Origin: Candidatus Elusimicrobium euhamitermitis
GTDB taxonomy: Bacteria; Elusimicrobiota; Elusimicrobia; Elusimicrobiales; Elusimicrobiaceae
DNA: 64,000 bases
Reading direction: 5' to 3'
Assembly (NCBI GenBank): GCA_031254225.1
Contig: JAIRUU010000113.1
Span: 5,636 to 69,635 of the forward strand
Shown in pieces: positions 16,964 through 26,716 of the stretch; within the stretch, counting starts at the first letter, position 1; every line of letters starts with the position of its first letter. The notes below the pieces were generated by a model. The model saw nothing but the letters and a program-made list of their open reading frames with translations, made no database searches and was not told the DNA's origin. The position numbers and the translations under genes are program-made.

Positions 16964-17569
16964 ATGATAAAGGAAAAACTAAAACCGCTTTTGCTGGATT
17001 TTGTCCTGCCCGCGGCGATATCAATACTGCTTGCTTTTATTTTTAAATGGGACGCCGGCGAAATTATTTGGGGGATTTGGGGCGCAAGTTTTTGGCTGGG
17101 TTTAATATTTTGGTTTTTAGCCGCTTTGATTATGGACTCTCCGTTTGAAGATGCCGGCAGCAAAGCTATGGCTATTCCTATAATCGGGTTTATGCCTGTA
17201 TTGTTGATTTTTCAATCATACACCGCACAGCTTATTATGAAGGGCGGCATACAGGGACTTATTGACGGATATGACGGAGTATACGTGCCGTATTTCATAT
17301 ATCTGGCCACAAAATTATTTTTTCCTTTTATCGCGCTGTACGTGTACGGCGAAATAAAAGGGATTTTTTTTAAAGGCTTGGACACAGGCGAACAGTTTAT
17401 AAAATTTGGTATAGTTTTCGGCCGGCTGCAGCTGATAGCGTTTGTCTGTGTTTATTTAGGCAAATATGTTCCAGATATTTTATTGTATCTGATAGTTTTT
17501 TCAATCTGCTTTTTTCCGATAAACATATTTGAACGCGAAGAGATAAAACATGAAGATTGGCCGCAGTAA
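16964..17569 (+). CDS. Polytopic membrane protein of unknown function
   Basis: A 201-residue hydrophobic protein with about six predicted membrane segments (around residues 10-27, 35-57, 70-90, 105-130, 145-165 and 170-190) and a short acidic tail. I recognise no family. It begins one base after the Mur ligase stop, so it is probably the last gene of the dap-mur operon; a link with cell-wall precursors is only suggested by position. It converges with tlyA, leaving only 8 nt between stop codons. Confidence 0.6.
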   Translation: MIKEKLKPLLLDFVLPAAISILLAFIFKWDAGEIIWGIWGASFWLGLIFWFLAALIMDSPFEDAGSKAMAIPIIGFMPVLLIFQSYTAQLIMKGGIQGLIDGYDGVYVPYFIYLATKLFFPFIALYVYGEIKGIFFKGLDTGEQFIKFGIVFGRLQLIAFVCVYLGKYVPDILLYLIVFSICFFPINIFEREEIKHEDWPQ

Positions 17570-17577
17570 TATTTATA

Positions 17578-18327
17578 CTAATTAATTTTAATATGCCAAA
17601 GATATTCCGTGTTGCCGTGAACGCCTTTTATCGGGCTTTCAATTAATGCAAGACCGCGCGCGTTATATTTGTCCGCCAGATTTTCATTAAAAAAATTCTG
17701 CACGCTTTTTATGGCCAGCCGGCGGTTTTCTTCCGTCTTAACTATGCCGTGAGGGACCTGCTTGGGCGTAAGTTCAAACTGCGGTTTGATGAGCAAAATT
17801 ACGTCGGAATTTGCGGCCATGCATTTCAGACTCGGCTCTAAAATCATTTTGAGAGAGATAAAAGACACGTCAACCGCCGCAGCGTCAAATTTTACGTCAA
17901 ACATATCTTCCGTCATAAAACGCGCGTTGGTGTTTGGTTTAAAAATAAAATTAGGGTATTTTAAAATTTCGCTCGCCAGCTGGCCTTTGCCCACGTCCAC
18001 TCCGTAAACTTTTGCCGCGCCCGCTTTTAGAAAACAGTGGCTGAATCCGCCGGTCGCCACTCCGACGTCCAGACAGTTTTTACCGGTCACATCAATTTTA
18101 AATTCTTTAAGCGCGTGTTCCAATTTCAGGCCGCCGCGCGAAACGTACGGGCAGGATTTTTCTTTCAGCGTAATAATATCGTCAGGCTTGACGGCATAAT
18201 CCGCGCCGTGCTGCGCGGTGCCGTTAACCAAAACCTCGCCGGCCATGAGAGACGCCTGCGCTCTTGTGCGCGACTCAAAAAATCCCTGCGCGACAAGCTC
18301 CATATCCAGCCGCGGTTTCCTGGACAT
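17578..18327 (-). CDS. tlyA: TlyA family rRNA 2'-O-methyltransferase
   Basis: A 249-residue protein. An N-terminal S4 RNA-binding domain (about residues 1-60, MELVAQGFFESRTRAQASLMAGEVLVNG) is followed by a FtsJ/RrmJ-like methyltransferase with the SAM motif CLDVGVATGGFSHCFL. TlyA proteins methylate cytidines in 16S and/or 23S rRNA and affect capreomycin sensitivity; older annotations call them hemolysin A. The start overlaps the xseB stop by one base (TAATG), so it is translated from the xseA-xseB mRNA. Confidence 0.88.
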   Translation of the reverse strand: MSRKPRLDMELVAQGFFESRTRAQASLMAGEVLVNGTAQHGADYAVKPDDIITLKEKSCPYVSRGGLKLEHALKEFKIDVTGKNCLDVGVATGGFSHCFLKAGAAKVYGVDVGKGQLASEILKYPNFIFKPNTNARFMTEDMFDVKFDAAAVDVSFISLKMILEPSLKCMAANSDVILLIKPQFELTPKQVPHGIVKTEENRRLAIKSVQNFFNENLADKYNARGLALIESPIKGVHGNTEYLWHIKIN

Positions 18328-18548
18328 TAATTTTCCTCAAAAGGGGTCTCAAAAAGTTCGCCGTTTTCTTCTTTCAGAATATTTACTTTGAATTTAATTT
18401 CTTTGAGACTTGCGGAAAGTTCTTTTGCTATTTTAATGCCTTCTTCAAACAAAGGCACGGCGGAGTCAAGACCCGTTTTTTCATTTTCCAAATCCGCCGC
18501 TATTTTTTCAAGCCTCTTTAATTTTGCTTCAAAATTCTGCTCTTTCAT
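18327..18548 (-). CDS. xseB: Exodeoxyribonuclease VII small subunit
   Basis: A 73-residue helical protein. EAKLKRLEKIAADLENEKTG and LDSAVPLFEEGIKIAKEL are typical XseB features. It binds XseA to form the single-strand-specific nuclease. It overlaps xseA by 4 nt and tlyA by 1 nt. Confidence 0.9.
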   Translation of the reverse strand: MKEQNFEAKLKRLEKIAADLENEKTGLDSAVPLFEEGIKIAKELSASLKEIKFKVNILKEENGELFETPFEEN

Positions 18549-19741
18549 TTTTTTACCTCCGCGTCTAAAACGCCGCCGTACGTTTGTATATTTATTAAAC
18601 TCTTGTCCGCGACTTCCGACGGACTTTTTATTATGTGCCCGTACTGCCGCACTACGGAAAAACCGCGTTTTAAAATATTTTCCGGATTAAGCGCGCGCAG
18701 TTTTTCCGTCAGTAAATTCAAACTGTGCGCAAATTCGTTTTTCTTATTTGCAAAAGCGTCGTTAAGCGTTAAATTTAAATCGTCAATTTCCTGTTCTTTG
18801 CGGTTTATAACGTCCGCCGGATTTTTGAAAAACCTGCTTTGCAGCGCGACGTTTATGCGGCCCTGCGGCCGCAGGCAGATATAATTTGCGCTCTGCGCCA
18901 GCCGGCGGGCAAGCTGGCCCACGTGTTTGAAAACCGAGTCCGTGCTTTCGGCCACTATTTCCGCCGCCGCGCTTGGCGTGGGCGCGCGCAGATCCGCGAT
19001 AAAATCCGTTATGGTAAAATCAGTCTCGTGGCCGATGCAGGATATCGTCGGTATTTTTGACGCTGCCGCGGCGCGCGCCACAATCTCTTCGTTAAAACAC
19101 CATAAATCTTCCATGCTTCCGCCGCCGCGCGCAATCAAAATCACGTCGGGTTTATTTTTTAATTTATTTAGTTTTTTGACGGCGTCCGCTATTTGCGGCG
19201 CGGCTTCCGACCCCTGCACTAACGTCGGCGCGATAATAATTTCAAGATTAGGACGTCTGCGGCGCAGCACGCTCAAAATATCCTGAAGCGCTGCGCCTGC
19301 GGGCGACGTGACAATTCCTATTTTATTTGCAAATTTGGGCAGCGGTTTTTTGCGGTCCTGGTCAAAGAGTCCTTCTTCGGAAAGTTTTTGTTTGAGTTTC
19401 TCAAATTCCAGATATAAATCCCCGCCCCCGACGGGCACCAAAGTTTTGACTATCAGCTGGTAACGCCCCTGTTTTATATAGCAGCTGATATCGCCGCGCG
19501 CCAAAATTTTAAGGCCGTTTCTTAACTCCGCGGTCCGCGCGGCGTAACCTTTAAACAGCACGGCGGAAATCAGCGCGCCGGAATCTTTAATGTCAAAATA
19601 AATGTGGCCGCTGGCGGCTTTTTTAAGGCCGCTTATTTCGCCCTCAATTTTTACGTCGGCAAGCACGCCCTCCAGCATTTCTTTAATGACGGTGGAAATT
19701 TCGGTAACGGAAAAAATTTTATTCGGCTCAAGTAAAGACAT
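18545..19741 (-). CDS. xseA: Exodeoxyribonuclease VII large subunit
   Basis: A 398-residue catalytic subunit. An N-terminal OB-fold (about residues 1-100, VKIEGEISGLKKAASGHIYF) precedes the catalytic domain with VTSPAGAALQDIL, RGGGSMEDLWCFNEE and CIGHETDFTI, then a helical C-terminal region. It degrades single-stranded DNA in both directions. A TAAAAT hexamer ends exactly 6 nt before the ATG at 19741 and there is no Shine-Dalgarno sequence, so the operon xseA-xseB-tlyA is predicted to be leaderless at its first gene. Confidence 0.92.
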   Translation of the reverse strand: MSLLEPNKIFSVTEISTVIKEMLEGVLADVKIEGEISGLKKAASGHIYFDIKDSGALISAVLFKGYAARTAELRNGLKILARGDISCYIKQGRYQLIVKTLVPVGGGDLYLEFEKLKQKLSEEGLFDQDRKKPLPKFANKIGIVTSPAGAALQDILSVLRRRRPNLEIIIAPTLVQGSEAAPQIADAVKKLNKLKNKPDVILIARGGGSMEDLWCFNEEIVARAAAASKIPTISCIGHETDFTITDFIADLRAPTPSAAAEIVAESTDSVFKHVGQLARRLAQSANYICLRPQGRINVALQSRFFKNPADVINRKEQEIDDLNLTLNDAFANKKNEFAHSLNLLTEKLRALNPENILKRGFSVVRQYGHIIKSPSEVADKSLINIQTYGGVLDAEVKK

Positions 19742-19747
19742 AATTTT

Positions 19748-19753
19748 ATTTTA
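19748..19753 (-). promoter_or_regulatory. -10 element (TAAAAT) of xseA, leaderless type
   Basis: The hexamer is separated from the ATG at 19741 by 6 nt; no ribosome site is present. Confidence 0.45.
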
Positions 19754-19781
19754 CAGACATATTGAAACAACGTACAATGCC

Positions 19782-19915
19782 GTCATTCTGAGCGCGTCGT
19801 TTCCGCCGTAGGCGGCCGCGCGTGAGAATCTTCCATTATATTTTTGTTAAACACGGCGCCCGCGCCGCCTGTACAACTATAATTGTAGATTACTCGCTGC
19901 GCCGCTCGTAATGAC
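19782..19915. repeat. MITE-like palindromic element with GTCATT/AATGAC ends
   Basis: A 134-bp element with inverted termini GTCATTCTGAGCG and CGCTCGTAATGAC. It carries internal GTGAGAATCTTCC and a small palindrome TACAACTATAATTGTA. Ends of this kind, with GAATCT inside, occur in many bacterial genomes as short non-autonomous repeats. It lies between xseA and prfB; no transposase is visible. Confidence 0.6.
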
Positions 19916-19969
19916 CGGTACTATTTTTATATCTGCCTTTTTAGTTCCGCCTATTTTTTAGAGGCCATG

Positions 19970-19995
19970 CCCGTCTTCGCTGCGCTACGACGCGG
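19970..19995. repeat. CCGTCTTCGCTGCGC repeat, copy 1
   Basis: The segment CCGTCTTCGCTGCGCTACGA-CGCGG recurs with small changes at 29355-29379 and, inside a coding sequence, at 48498-48521. Confidence 0.6.
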
Positions 19996-20008
19996 TTTGG
20001 CGGCAAAA

Positions 20009-21124
20009 TTATTTTTTTGCCGCCAAATAATCAAGGTATGACTGCATAAAAGGATTTAGCGCCCCGTCCATGACGGCCTGCACCTGTGAAGTTTCGTAAT
20101 TCGTCCTCAAATCTTTTACCAGCTGGTAAGGCATAAAAACATAAGAGCGGATTTGGTGCCCCCACGCAATGTCGCCCTTCTGTCCGTAATGCTTTTCCAT
20201 CTCGGTCCTTTTTTTGTCGGCCTCAACCTGATAAAGTTTTGCTTTTAACATTTTCATGGCCGTCTGGCGGTTTTTGAGCTGGCTCCGCTCCACCTGGCAG
20301 GCGACGACTATGCCCGTCGGAACATGCGTAATACGCACCGCGGTTTCAACTTTATTGACGTTTTGCCCGCCGGCGCCGCCGGAGCGAAAAGTGTCCACCT
20401 TCAAATCTTTGTCGTTAATTTCAATTTTAATTTCTTCTTCAATATCAGGCAGCACGTCGCAGGACGCGAAAGAAGTGTGCCTTCGCGAGTTTGCGTCAAA
20501 CGGGGAAATGCGCACTAATCTGTGCACGCCGTTTTCGCTTTTCAGATAGCCGTACGCGTACTGCCCTTCCACGATAACGGACGCGCTTTTTATGCCCGCT
20601 TCCTCGCCCGGCAGAATATCCGTGACGGTAAATTTAAAACCGTTTGCGTCCGCCCAGCGGTTGTACATGCGCAGCAGCATTTGCGCCCAGTCGCAAGACT
20701 CCGTTCCGCCCGCGCCGGCGTGGATATTTAAAATAGCGTTATATTTGTCCGCCGGCTCTGAAAGTTTTATTTTAAATTCCATCGCTTTTAATTCGTTCTC
20801 GGCGTTGGCAAGCATGGAGAGAGTGGGGGCGATTTCGCTTTCGTTTTTTTGTTCAAGGGACATCTGGTAAAAAAGTTCGGCCTCTTCAAATTCGCGGGCG
20901 ATGGAAGAATATTTTTCTATATCCTGTTTAAGCGCGTCAATCTGCTTGGAAATATTTTTGGCGGCGTCCGCGTCGTTCCAAAAATCCGGCGCGGCGGAGA
21001 TTTTTTCCAGGTTTATCAGCTCTTTCTTTTTTTCTTCAATGCGGCAGAGCTCCGCCGTTTTAATAATGCGCGGGCGCAGTTCTTCTATTTTATTTTTTAC
21101 GTCTTTAAATTCAACGTTATTCAT
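20009..21124 (-). CDS. prfB: Peptide chain release factor 2
   Basis: A 371-residue class-I release factor recognising UGA and UAA. The stop-codon recognition motif is [15 protein letters not shown] and the catalytic GGQ is in [11 protein letters not shown]. The reading frame is continuous from ATG 21124: the autoregulatory in-frame UGA with +1 frameshift found near codon 25 in most bacteria is absent. The start overlaps the lnt 3' end by 8 nt. Confidence 0.95.
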   Translation of the reverse strand: MNNVEFKDVKNKIEELRPRIIKTAELCRIEEKKKELINLEKISAAPDFWNDADAAKNISKQIDALKQDIEKYSSIAREFEEAELFYQMSLEQKNESEIAPTLSMLANAENELKAMEFKIKLSEPADKYNAILNIHAGAGGTESCDWAQMLLRMYNRWADANGFKFTVTDILPGEEAGIKSASVIVEGQYAYGYLKSENGVHRLVRISPFDANSRRHTSFASCDVLPDIEEEIKIEINDKDLKVDTFRSGGAGGQNVNKVETAVRITHVPTGIVVACQVERSQLKNRQTAMKMLKAKLYQVEADKKRTEMEKHYGQKGDIAWGHQIRSYVFMPYQLVKDLRTNYETSQVQAVMDGALNPFMQSYLDYLAAKK

Positions 21125-22787
21125 TGGAAATTACAAAAGCGGTAAACGCCGCCGTCAGGAAAAATGTTATGCAAAGATAAGCAAAAACGTCGCCGTATTT
21201 GGAGTAAATTGTCTGCGTAAAATTTTCATTAACGGGCACGGTCAGATTCATCACTGTCCTCTCGCCCAGTTTGGAAGCTTCTTTAATGCGCCCCAGCGGG
21301 TCAATCCAGCCGGAAATGCCGTTGTTCGCGCTTCGCACCACGGGCTTGCCGAACTCCACCGCGCGCACCACGTTCGCCGCAAAATGCTGGTACGGCGCGG
21401 AAGTGTTTAAAAACCATCCGTCGTTGGTAAGATTAAAAAATATTTTTTCGCCTTTAGAGTCCGCGCTGTTCCACAGCTGCGGAAAAATAGACTCATAACA
21501 TATCATGGTGGCGAATTTTAAATTATCCATTTGCTGCAGCGGCTGGTTTCTGTCCCCCGGAGTAAAAGAGCCCAATGTGCCCAGAACGGGAATATTAAAA
21601 TTACTTAAATTCTCTTCAAACGGCACGTATTCGCCAAACGGCACAAGAACCTGTTTATTGTAAACCGACGTCAAATCCCCGTTTCTGTTAAACAGATACG
21701 CGCTTACAAAATTAGCGTCTTCGGTTTCCATGGTGGAACCTACCAGCTGATACGCCTGCGTGGTCTGCGCTATGCGCCTGAGCCAGTTCATATATTTTTC
21801 CGTCTGGGCGGGGCCGGGCAGCGCGGTCTCCGGCCACAAAATTATATCAGGGGCAAAAGGCGCGGCCGTATCAATCTGTTCCGTTAAAATATTTTCAATT
21901 TCCTGCACAAAAGCGCTGTCCCACTTTTTATACTGGTCAATATCGGGCTGCAAAACGGAAATTTTTAAAGAGCGCGTGAATAGTATCGGGTCGTCCAGTC
22001 TCTGTTTGCCGAACATAAAAACCGCGAAAAACATAAACGCCGCCATGAGCGCGGGCAGCGCGCGTTCCGCAAAACTTTTTAGCGTGAACATTGACGCGAA
22101 CGCGGCGTTGACAAATACCAGCGCAAAACTTATTGCGAACACGCCGCCGAAGCTCGCCGTCTGCAAAAACACCGGCTGATTCCACTGCGAATATCCCATC
22201 ATAAACCACGGAAATCCCAGGAAATTATAAGCTATTGTCTCGTGCGCAAACTCAAGCGTTACCCAGCCGGCCGCGGCTATGAGCGGGAAAAGATAATTTG
22301 TTTTGCGCGCGTAAAAACAAAGCAGCGCAAAAATTGCAAACTGGAATGACATAATAAAACAAAGTCCTGCCAGCGCGCCCAGGGACATTTGCGGCGGCAG
22401 CCCGCCCGCGCGGCAGGTATAATAAATCCAGTAAAGCAGCGCGGCGTATACGACAAATCCCGTAAACAAACCGTAAAAACCCGCGCCCAATAATGTTTTT
22501 GTTTTTTTATAGCAAGCGAGGAACGGCACCAGCGCTACCCAGGCGAGAATGGAGACGCTTCTTTTAGGATAACTTTGAAAAATAAGGGCTGCGGTTAAAA
22601 AAGACGCCAGCATGAAAAGTATTAGTCTGTAAACGGAGGCCACCCCGTCAATCACAGCGGACGCCCGGTCCTGCTTAACTTCAGGCTCTTTTGTTTTGTG
22701 AGGTGGCATATAACTGAAAACCTGCGTATTGTTCTGGCGCACTATGAACTGGCTGTCGCGCCTGGAACGTTTTTCTAAGTTATCCAT
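21117..22787 (-). CDS. lnt: Apolipoprotein N-acyltransferase
   Basis: A 556-residue inner-membrane enzyme that N-acylates lipoproteins. A 50-residue polar N-terminal extension precedes about seven membrane segments. A periplasmic nitrilase-fold domain follows with the Glu-Lys-Cys triad in [25 protein letters not shown] and [12 protein letters not shown] last membrane helix closes the C-terminus. It sits between secA (ending 20 nt upstream) and prfB (overlapping), a probable operon joining secretion, lipoprotein maturation and termination. Confidence 0.92.
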   Translation of the reverse strand: MDNLEKRSRRDSQFIVRQNNTQVFSYMPPHKTKEPEVKQDRASAVIDGVASVYRLILFMLASFLTAALIFQSYPKRSVSILAWVALVPFLACYKKTKTLLGAGFYGLFTGFVVYAALLYWIYYTCRAGGLPPQMSLGALAGLCFIMSFQFAIFALLCFYARKTNYLFPLIAAAGWVTLEFAHETIAYNFLGFPWFMMGYSQWNQPVFLQTASFGGVFAISFALVFVNAAFASMFTLKSFAERALPALMAAFMFFAVFMFGKQRLDDPILFTRSLKISVLQPDIDQYKKWDSAFVQEIENILTEQIDTAAPFAPDIILWPETALPGPAQTEKYMNWLRRIAQTTQAYQLVGSTMETEDANFVSAYLFNRNGDLTSVYNKQVLVPFGEYVPFEENLSNFNIPVLGTLGSFTPGDRNQPLQQMDNLKFATMICYESIFPQLWNSADSKGEKIFFNLTNDGWFLNTSAPYQHFAANVVRAVEFGKPVVRSANNGISGWIDPLGRIKEASKLGERTVMNLTVPVNENFTQTIYSKYGDVFAYLCITFFLTAAFTAFVISNE

Positions 22788-22807
22788 ATTTTGCCGTTAA
22801 CAATTTT

Positions 22808-25414
22808 TTATAAATCTTTGCCGCAGCATTTTTTGTATTTCTTTCCGCTGCCGCACGGGCACGGGTCATTGCGGCCTATTTTGCCTTTTACCGTCTCAAC
22901 AGTGTTTTCCGATCCAGCGTTTTCATCCCCGCCCTGGTCTTTTACGCCGACGGGCGACACGCGCCTTTTCGGCGGCAGCTGCAGACGGAAAATGTACTCA
23001 ACAAAAACGTCTCTTACCTTGTTAAGCATGTTCTGGTAAAGAGTATAAGACTCTTTCTGGTACTCAATGAGCGGGTCTTTCTGCGCGTAACCGCGCAGGC
23101 TGACGCTCTTTTGCATCTGGTCCAGCTCGTACAAATGCTGTTTCCACGCCTGGTCAATAATTTGCAGCATAAGCATTCTTTCAACTTCCGCGAAAATAAT
23201 GCCCTGCTCGTTAAAATATTTTTCACGCTCGTCAAAAATCTTTTTAACTTTGTCAAAAGTCTGGCCCGCCGTATGTTCAAGGCCGCGCGCGTTCAGGTTT
23301 TCGGCGTTAAAATTTTCTTCCACGGTAAACACGCGTTTTAAGAAAATATTGAGCGTGTTAAAATCAGACTTGGAAGGATTTTTAGAGTCAAAATATTTGT
23401 GAAACGCGTCTTCCACAACTTCATGAATCATCGCCAAGGCCTGCGGGTTAACGCTTTCCCCGTCTAAAATAGCGTTGCGTAAATTATATATGGCGGTGCG
23501 CTGCAGGTTCATGACTTTGTCATAATCAAGCAAATGTTTTCTTATGTCAAAGTTGTGTCCTTCAACCATACGCTGCGCGCCTTCAATTTGCCTGCTCATG
23601 AGGCGGGACTCTATTACGTCGCCCTCTTTCATGCCCATTTTTTCAAGTATGGAGCCTATGCGCTGCGTGTTGGCGAACAGGCGCATAAGTTCGTCGTCCA
23701 GAGAAATATAAAACCTGCTTGCGCCCGGGTCCCCCTGTCTGGCGCAGCGGCCGCGCAGCTGGTTGTCAATGCGTCTGCTTTCGTGGCGTTCGGTGCCCAG
23801 CACGTGCAGCCCGCCCTGCGCGACGACGGCCGCCTGCTCCTCTGCCGTTGCCGGATTGCCGCCGAGGACGATGTCCGTCCCGCGGCCTGCCATATTTGTG
23901 GCTATTGTTACAGCGCCTTTTGCGCCCGCCTGGCTGATAATCTGCGCTTCCATTTCATGATATTTTGCGTTGAGCACTTTGTGCGGTATGCCTTTTGCGC
24001 GCAGCATGTTGGCCACTTTTTCGGATTTTTCTATGGAACGCGTGCCGACGAGGACCGGCGCGCCCTTTTTCCATAATCCTTCAATGTCCGCTACTATGGC
24101 GTTAAATTTTTCCCGCTCGGTTCTGTAAACCAAATCCGCGCCGTCCACGCGCTGCGACGGGCGGTTTGGCGGTATTTCCGTAACGTCAAGTTTATAAATC
24201 TGCCAAAATTCGCCCGCTTCCGTCATGGCCGTGCCGGTCATGCCGGAAAGTTTGGCGTAAAGCTTAAAGAAGTTTTGAAAAGTGATTGTGGCAAGCGTCT
24301 GATTTTCTTCTTTAATTTTAATTCTTTCTTTTGCTTCCACCGCCTGGTGCAGCCCGTCGGACCAGCGGCGGCCGGGCATGAGGCGGCCGGTAAATTCGTC
24401 AACAATAATAACCTCGCCGTCTTTTACCACGTAATCAACGTCTTTTTCATACAGGTGGTGCGCGCGCAGCGCCTGGTTAATGTGGTGCACCCATTCGGAC
24501 TCAACGTCGTTATAAAGGTTTGCCACGCCCAAAAATTTCTCGGCCTTTGCGACGCCTTCCTCGGTCAGCGTGGCGTTGTGGTTTTTTTCGTCAATAATAG
24601 CGTCGTAACCTTTTGCCAGATTTTCGCCGGAATATTTGGCTTTGATTTCTTCGTCTTCGGTAATTTTGCGTATTTTTAAATTAGGAATAATGCGGTTGAC
24701 GATTTCATATTTGTCCGTGCTCTGTTCGGCCGGGCCCGAGATGATGAGCGGCGTTCTTGCTTCGTCAATCAAAATGGAGTCAACTTCGTCCACAATGCAG
24801 TAGTTCAGTTTGCGCAGCACGCGGTCAGTGCGGTTGACGACCATGTTGTCGCGCAGATAATCAAAACCGAGCTCGTTGTTAGTTACGTAAGTTATGTCTT
24901 TTTTATACATTTCCTGCCGGCCCGCGTTTTCCATTTCGCGGTTTATGAAGCCGACGGTAAGTCCCAGAAATTCATGTATGGGCCCCATCCAGTTTCTGTC
25001 GCGTTTGGCAAGGTAATCGTTGACGGTAACCACGTGCACGCCTTTACCTGTAAGCGCGTTTAAATAAGACGGCAGAGTGGCCACTAAAGTTTTTCCCTCG
25101 CCCGTTCTCATTTCCGCAATTTTGCCCTGGTGCAGCACTATGCCGCCCAGCAGCTGCACGTCGTAGTGGCGCAGGCCTATGACGCGCTTTGCGGCCTCCC
25201 GCACGACGGCAAAAGCTTCGGGCAGAATATCGTCCGGCGTTTTGCCCGCGGCAAGCAGTTCTTTAAAATATACTGTTTTATTTTTCAGCTCTTCGTCTGA
25301 TAATTTGGAAATTTCAGGTTCGTGGGAGTTTATTTTGGTTATGACGGGCGCCAGTTTTTTCAAATCCCGCTGGCTTTTGGTGCCGAAAATTTTTTCAATA
25401 ATGCCGGTAATCAT
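22808..25414 (-). CDS. secA: Preprotein translocase ATPase SecA
   Basis: An 868-residue SecA. Walker A appears as EMRTGEGKTLVATL, DEVDSILIDEARTPLIISG is the Walker B/DEVD region, and ATNMAGRGTDIVLGGNP and GTERHESRRIDNQLRGR lie in the second helicase domain. The C-terminal tail ends in the zinc-binding SEC-C motif DPCPCGSGKKYKKCC, used for SecB or ribosome contact. A weak AAGGA lies upstream of the ATG. It drives post-translational export through SecYEG. Confidence 0.97.
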   Translation of the reverse strand: MITGIIEKIFGTKSQRDLKKLAPVITKINSHEPEISKLSDEELKNKTVYFKELLAAGKTPDDILPEAFAVVREAAKRVIGLRHYDVQLLGGIVLHQGKIAEMRTGEGKTLVATLPSYLNALTGKGVHVVTVNDYLAKRDRNWMGPIHEFLGLTVGFINREMENAGRQEMYKKDITYVTNNELGFDYLRDNMVVNRTDRVLRKLNYCIVDEVDSILIDEARTPLIISGPAEQSTDKYEIVNRIIPNLKIRKITEDEEIKAKYSGENLAKGYDAIIDEKNHNATLTEEGVAKAEKFLGVANLYNDVESEWVHHINQALRAHHLYEKDVDYVVKDGEVIIVDEFTGRLMPGRRWSDGLHQAVEAKERIKIKEENQTLATITFQNFFKLYAKLSGMTGTAMTEAGEFWQIYKLDVTEIPPNRPSQRVDGADLVYRTEREKFNAIVADIEGLWKKGAPVLVGTRSIEKSEKVANMLRAKGIPHKVLNAKYHEMEAQIISQAGAKGAVTIATNMAGRGTDIVLGGNPATAEEQAAVVAQGGLHVLGTERHESRRIDNQLRGRCARQGDPGASRFYISLDDELMRLFANTQRIGSILEKMGMKEGDVIESRLMSRQIEGAQRMVEGHNFDIRKHLLDYDKVMNLQRTAIYNLRNAILDGESVNPQALAMIHEVVEDAFHKYFDSKNPSKSDFNTLNIFLKRVFTVEENFNAENLNARGLEHTAGQTFDKVKKIFDEREKYFNEQGIIFAEVERMLMLQIIDQAWKQHLYELDQMQKSVSLRGYAQKDPLIEYQKESYTLYQNMLNKVRDVFVEYIFRLQLPPKRRVSPVGVKDQGGDENAGSENTVETVKGKIGRNDPCPCGSGKKYKKCCGKDL

Positions 25415-25467
25415 TTTTTAAATAGTCCTTAAATTGATATTGTTCGCGCGCGTATATATATTATAGC

Positions 25468-26331
25468 TTATTTGGGAATTAAGACTTTCAGCACGGCCGG
25501 CAGGATTTTTATTTGCAAATCTTCGCCGTTCGTTTGTTTAGGCTCGCCGTCAATGTGGTAAAATACAGGGCCGTCGGTAATCACGCGCGCTTCTTTAACT
25601 TTAGCGACCGACGTGGGGTCAAACGGGCGGAAGTCGGAATTAAAAAACGCCGGCAGCGCAAAAACCAGGCGTATTAAACTTTTGTTTAAAACCTGCACCA
25701 TGTCCAAAAGCCCGTCGGTAAGGCTTGCTTTGGGCGCTATTTTGAAATTTGTCCCGTACTGGCTGCCGTTGGCAAAAACGAGAGTCAGCGGCGCGGCTTC
25801 CGTTTCAGCGCCGCCCGTAATAATTTTTATTTTGCGCGGTTTATAAGATAGAATTGTTTTCAGCCCGAGCCAAAAATAAGGCAGCCGCCCGCGCGTGCCG
25901 TGAGCTGCAAAAGCGTGCGCTATTTCAGCTTCTATCCCTATGCCAGCGACATTTATAAAAAGCTCGTCGTTAACTTGGCCCGCGTCGCAGTTTATTGCGG
26001 CGGAGTTTTGCAGTTGTTTAAGCGCGGTCTCGTTATCAAGCGACATGCCCAGTTCCCGCGCAAACCCGTTGCCTGACCCGCGCGGTATTACGCCAAGCGC
26101 GGTTTTTGTATGAACAAGCCCGCGCGCGGCCTCGTTGATGGTGCCGTCCCCGCCGCAGACTATTACTTTTTGGTAATTTTTTTGCGCGGCCGCCGCGGCT
26201 AATTCCCGCGCGTGGCCGGCGCGCTCCGTAAAAATAATTTCAGCCTGCGGGAAATATTTTTTTATGAGCAAAGGCAAATCCGCCGCGTCTTTTTTTGCGC
26301 CGCTTTTAGGATTAACTATAAAGAGGGTCAT
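25468..26331 (-). CDS. Diacylglycerol/lipid kinase family protein
   Basis: A 287-residue DAGK-catalytic-fold kinase (YegS/DgkB-like). Motifs are FIVNPKSG at the N-terminus, VCGGDGTINEAARG (GGDGT nucleotide site) and IPRGSGNGFARELG. Such enzymes phosphorylate diacylglycerol, phosphatidylglycerol or similar lipids; the substrate cannot be assigned here. It overlaps the small membrane-protein gene at 26328 by 4 nt, indicating coupled expression. Confidence 0.85.
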   Translation of the reverse strand: MTLFIVNPKSGAKKDAADLPLLIKKYFPQAEIIFTERAGHARELAAAAAQKNYQKVIVCGGDGTINEAARGLVHTKTALGVIPRGSGNGFARELGMSLDNETALKQLQNSAAINCDAGQVNDELFINVAGIGIEAEIAHAFAAHGTRGRLPYFWLGLKTILSYKPRKIKIITGGAETEAAPLTLVFANGSQYGTNFKIAPKASLTDGLLDMVQVLNKSLIRLVFALPAFFNSDFRPFDPTSVAKVKEARVITDGPVFYHIDGEPKQTNGEDLQIKILPAVLKVLIPK

Positions 26332-26660
26332 AATTTTTTAATATCGTCAAAAGTCGCCTTTTTTAAAGCTTTGGCAAAAGTGTCGGCCTTAATTAAATTG
26401 GTGCCTGCGGATATAACTCTGCCGCCCACGGCGACTATAAAAAACATAAACAGCCCGTGCAGCACAAGGTTTAACGTGTTTGCCATAACGCTCGTGTCTA
26501 CTTCCATCGGCCCCTGCTGCGTGTTAACCATCATTTTACCCGCGGTCAAAAGCTGGACCGGGGCCTGTTTATCAATAAAAACTTTGAACATCGCCATAGT
26601 CGCAAAAAATATCAGCGCCAGACCCATGCACAAAAGAAAATAGCCTATTATTTTATTCAT
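26328..26660 (-). CDS. Small membrane protein, two transmembrane segments
   Basis: A 110-residue protein with one hydrophobic segment at about residues 5-27 and another at 65-88, separated by a polar loop (QAPVQLLTAGKMMVNTQQGP) that probably faces the periplasm. I do not recognise the family. GAGGTGA lies 4 nt before the ATG. It is the first gene of an operon with the lipid kinase and is divergent from alaS. Confidence 0.6.
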   Translation of the reverse strand: MNKIIGYFLLCMGLALIFFATMAMFKVFIDKQAPVQLLTAGKMMVNTQQGPMEVDTSVMANTLNLVLHGLFMFFIVAVGGRVISAGTNLIKADTFAKALKKATFDDIKKL

Positions 26661-26700
26661 AAAGTCACCTCTTGAGTAAATTTTAGCATAAATACATTTT

Positions 26701-26709
26701 TGCTATACT
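26701..26709 (+). promoter_or_regulatory. Extended -10 (TGC-TATACT) of alaS, leaderless type
   Basis: TGC-TATACT ends 7 nt before the alaS ATG; no Shine-Dalgarno sequence is present. Confidence 0.5.
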
Positions 26710-26716
26710 ATATAGT

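Noticed and set aside
23719..24076. Antisense open frames across secA
   Set aside because: They follow the codon bias of the G/C-rich secA region, have no ribosome site and no recognisable protein features.
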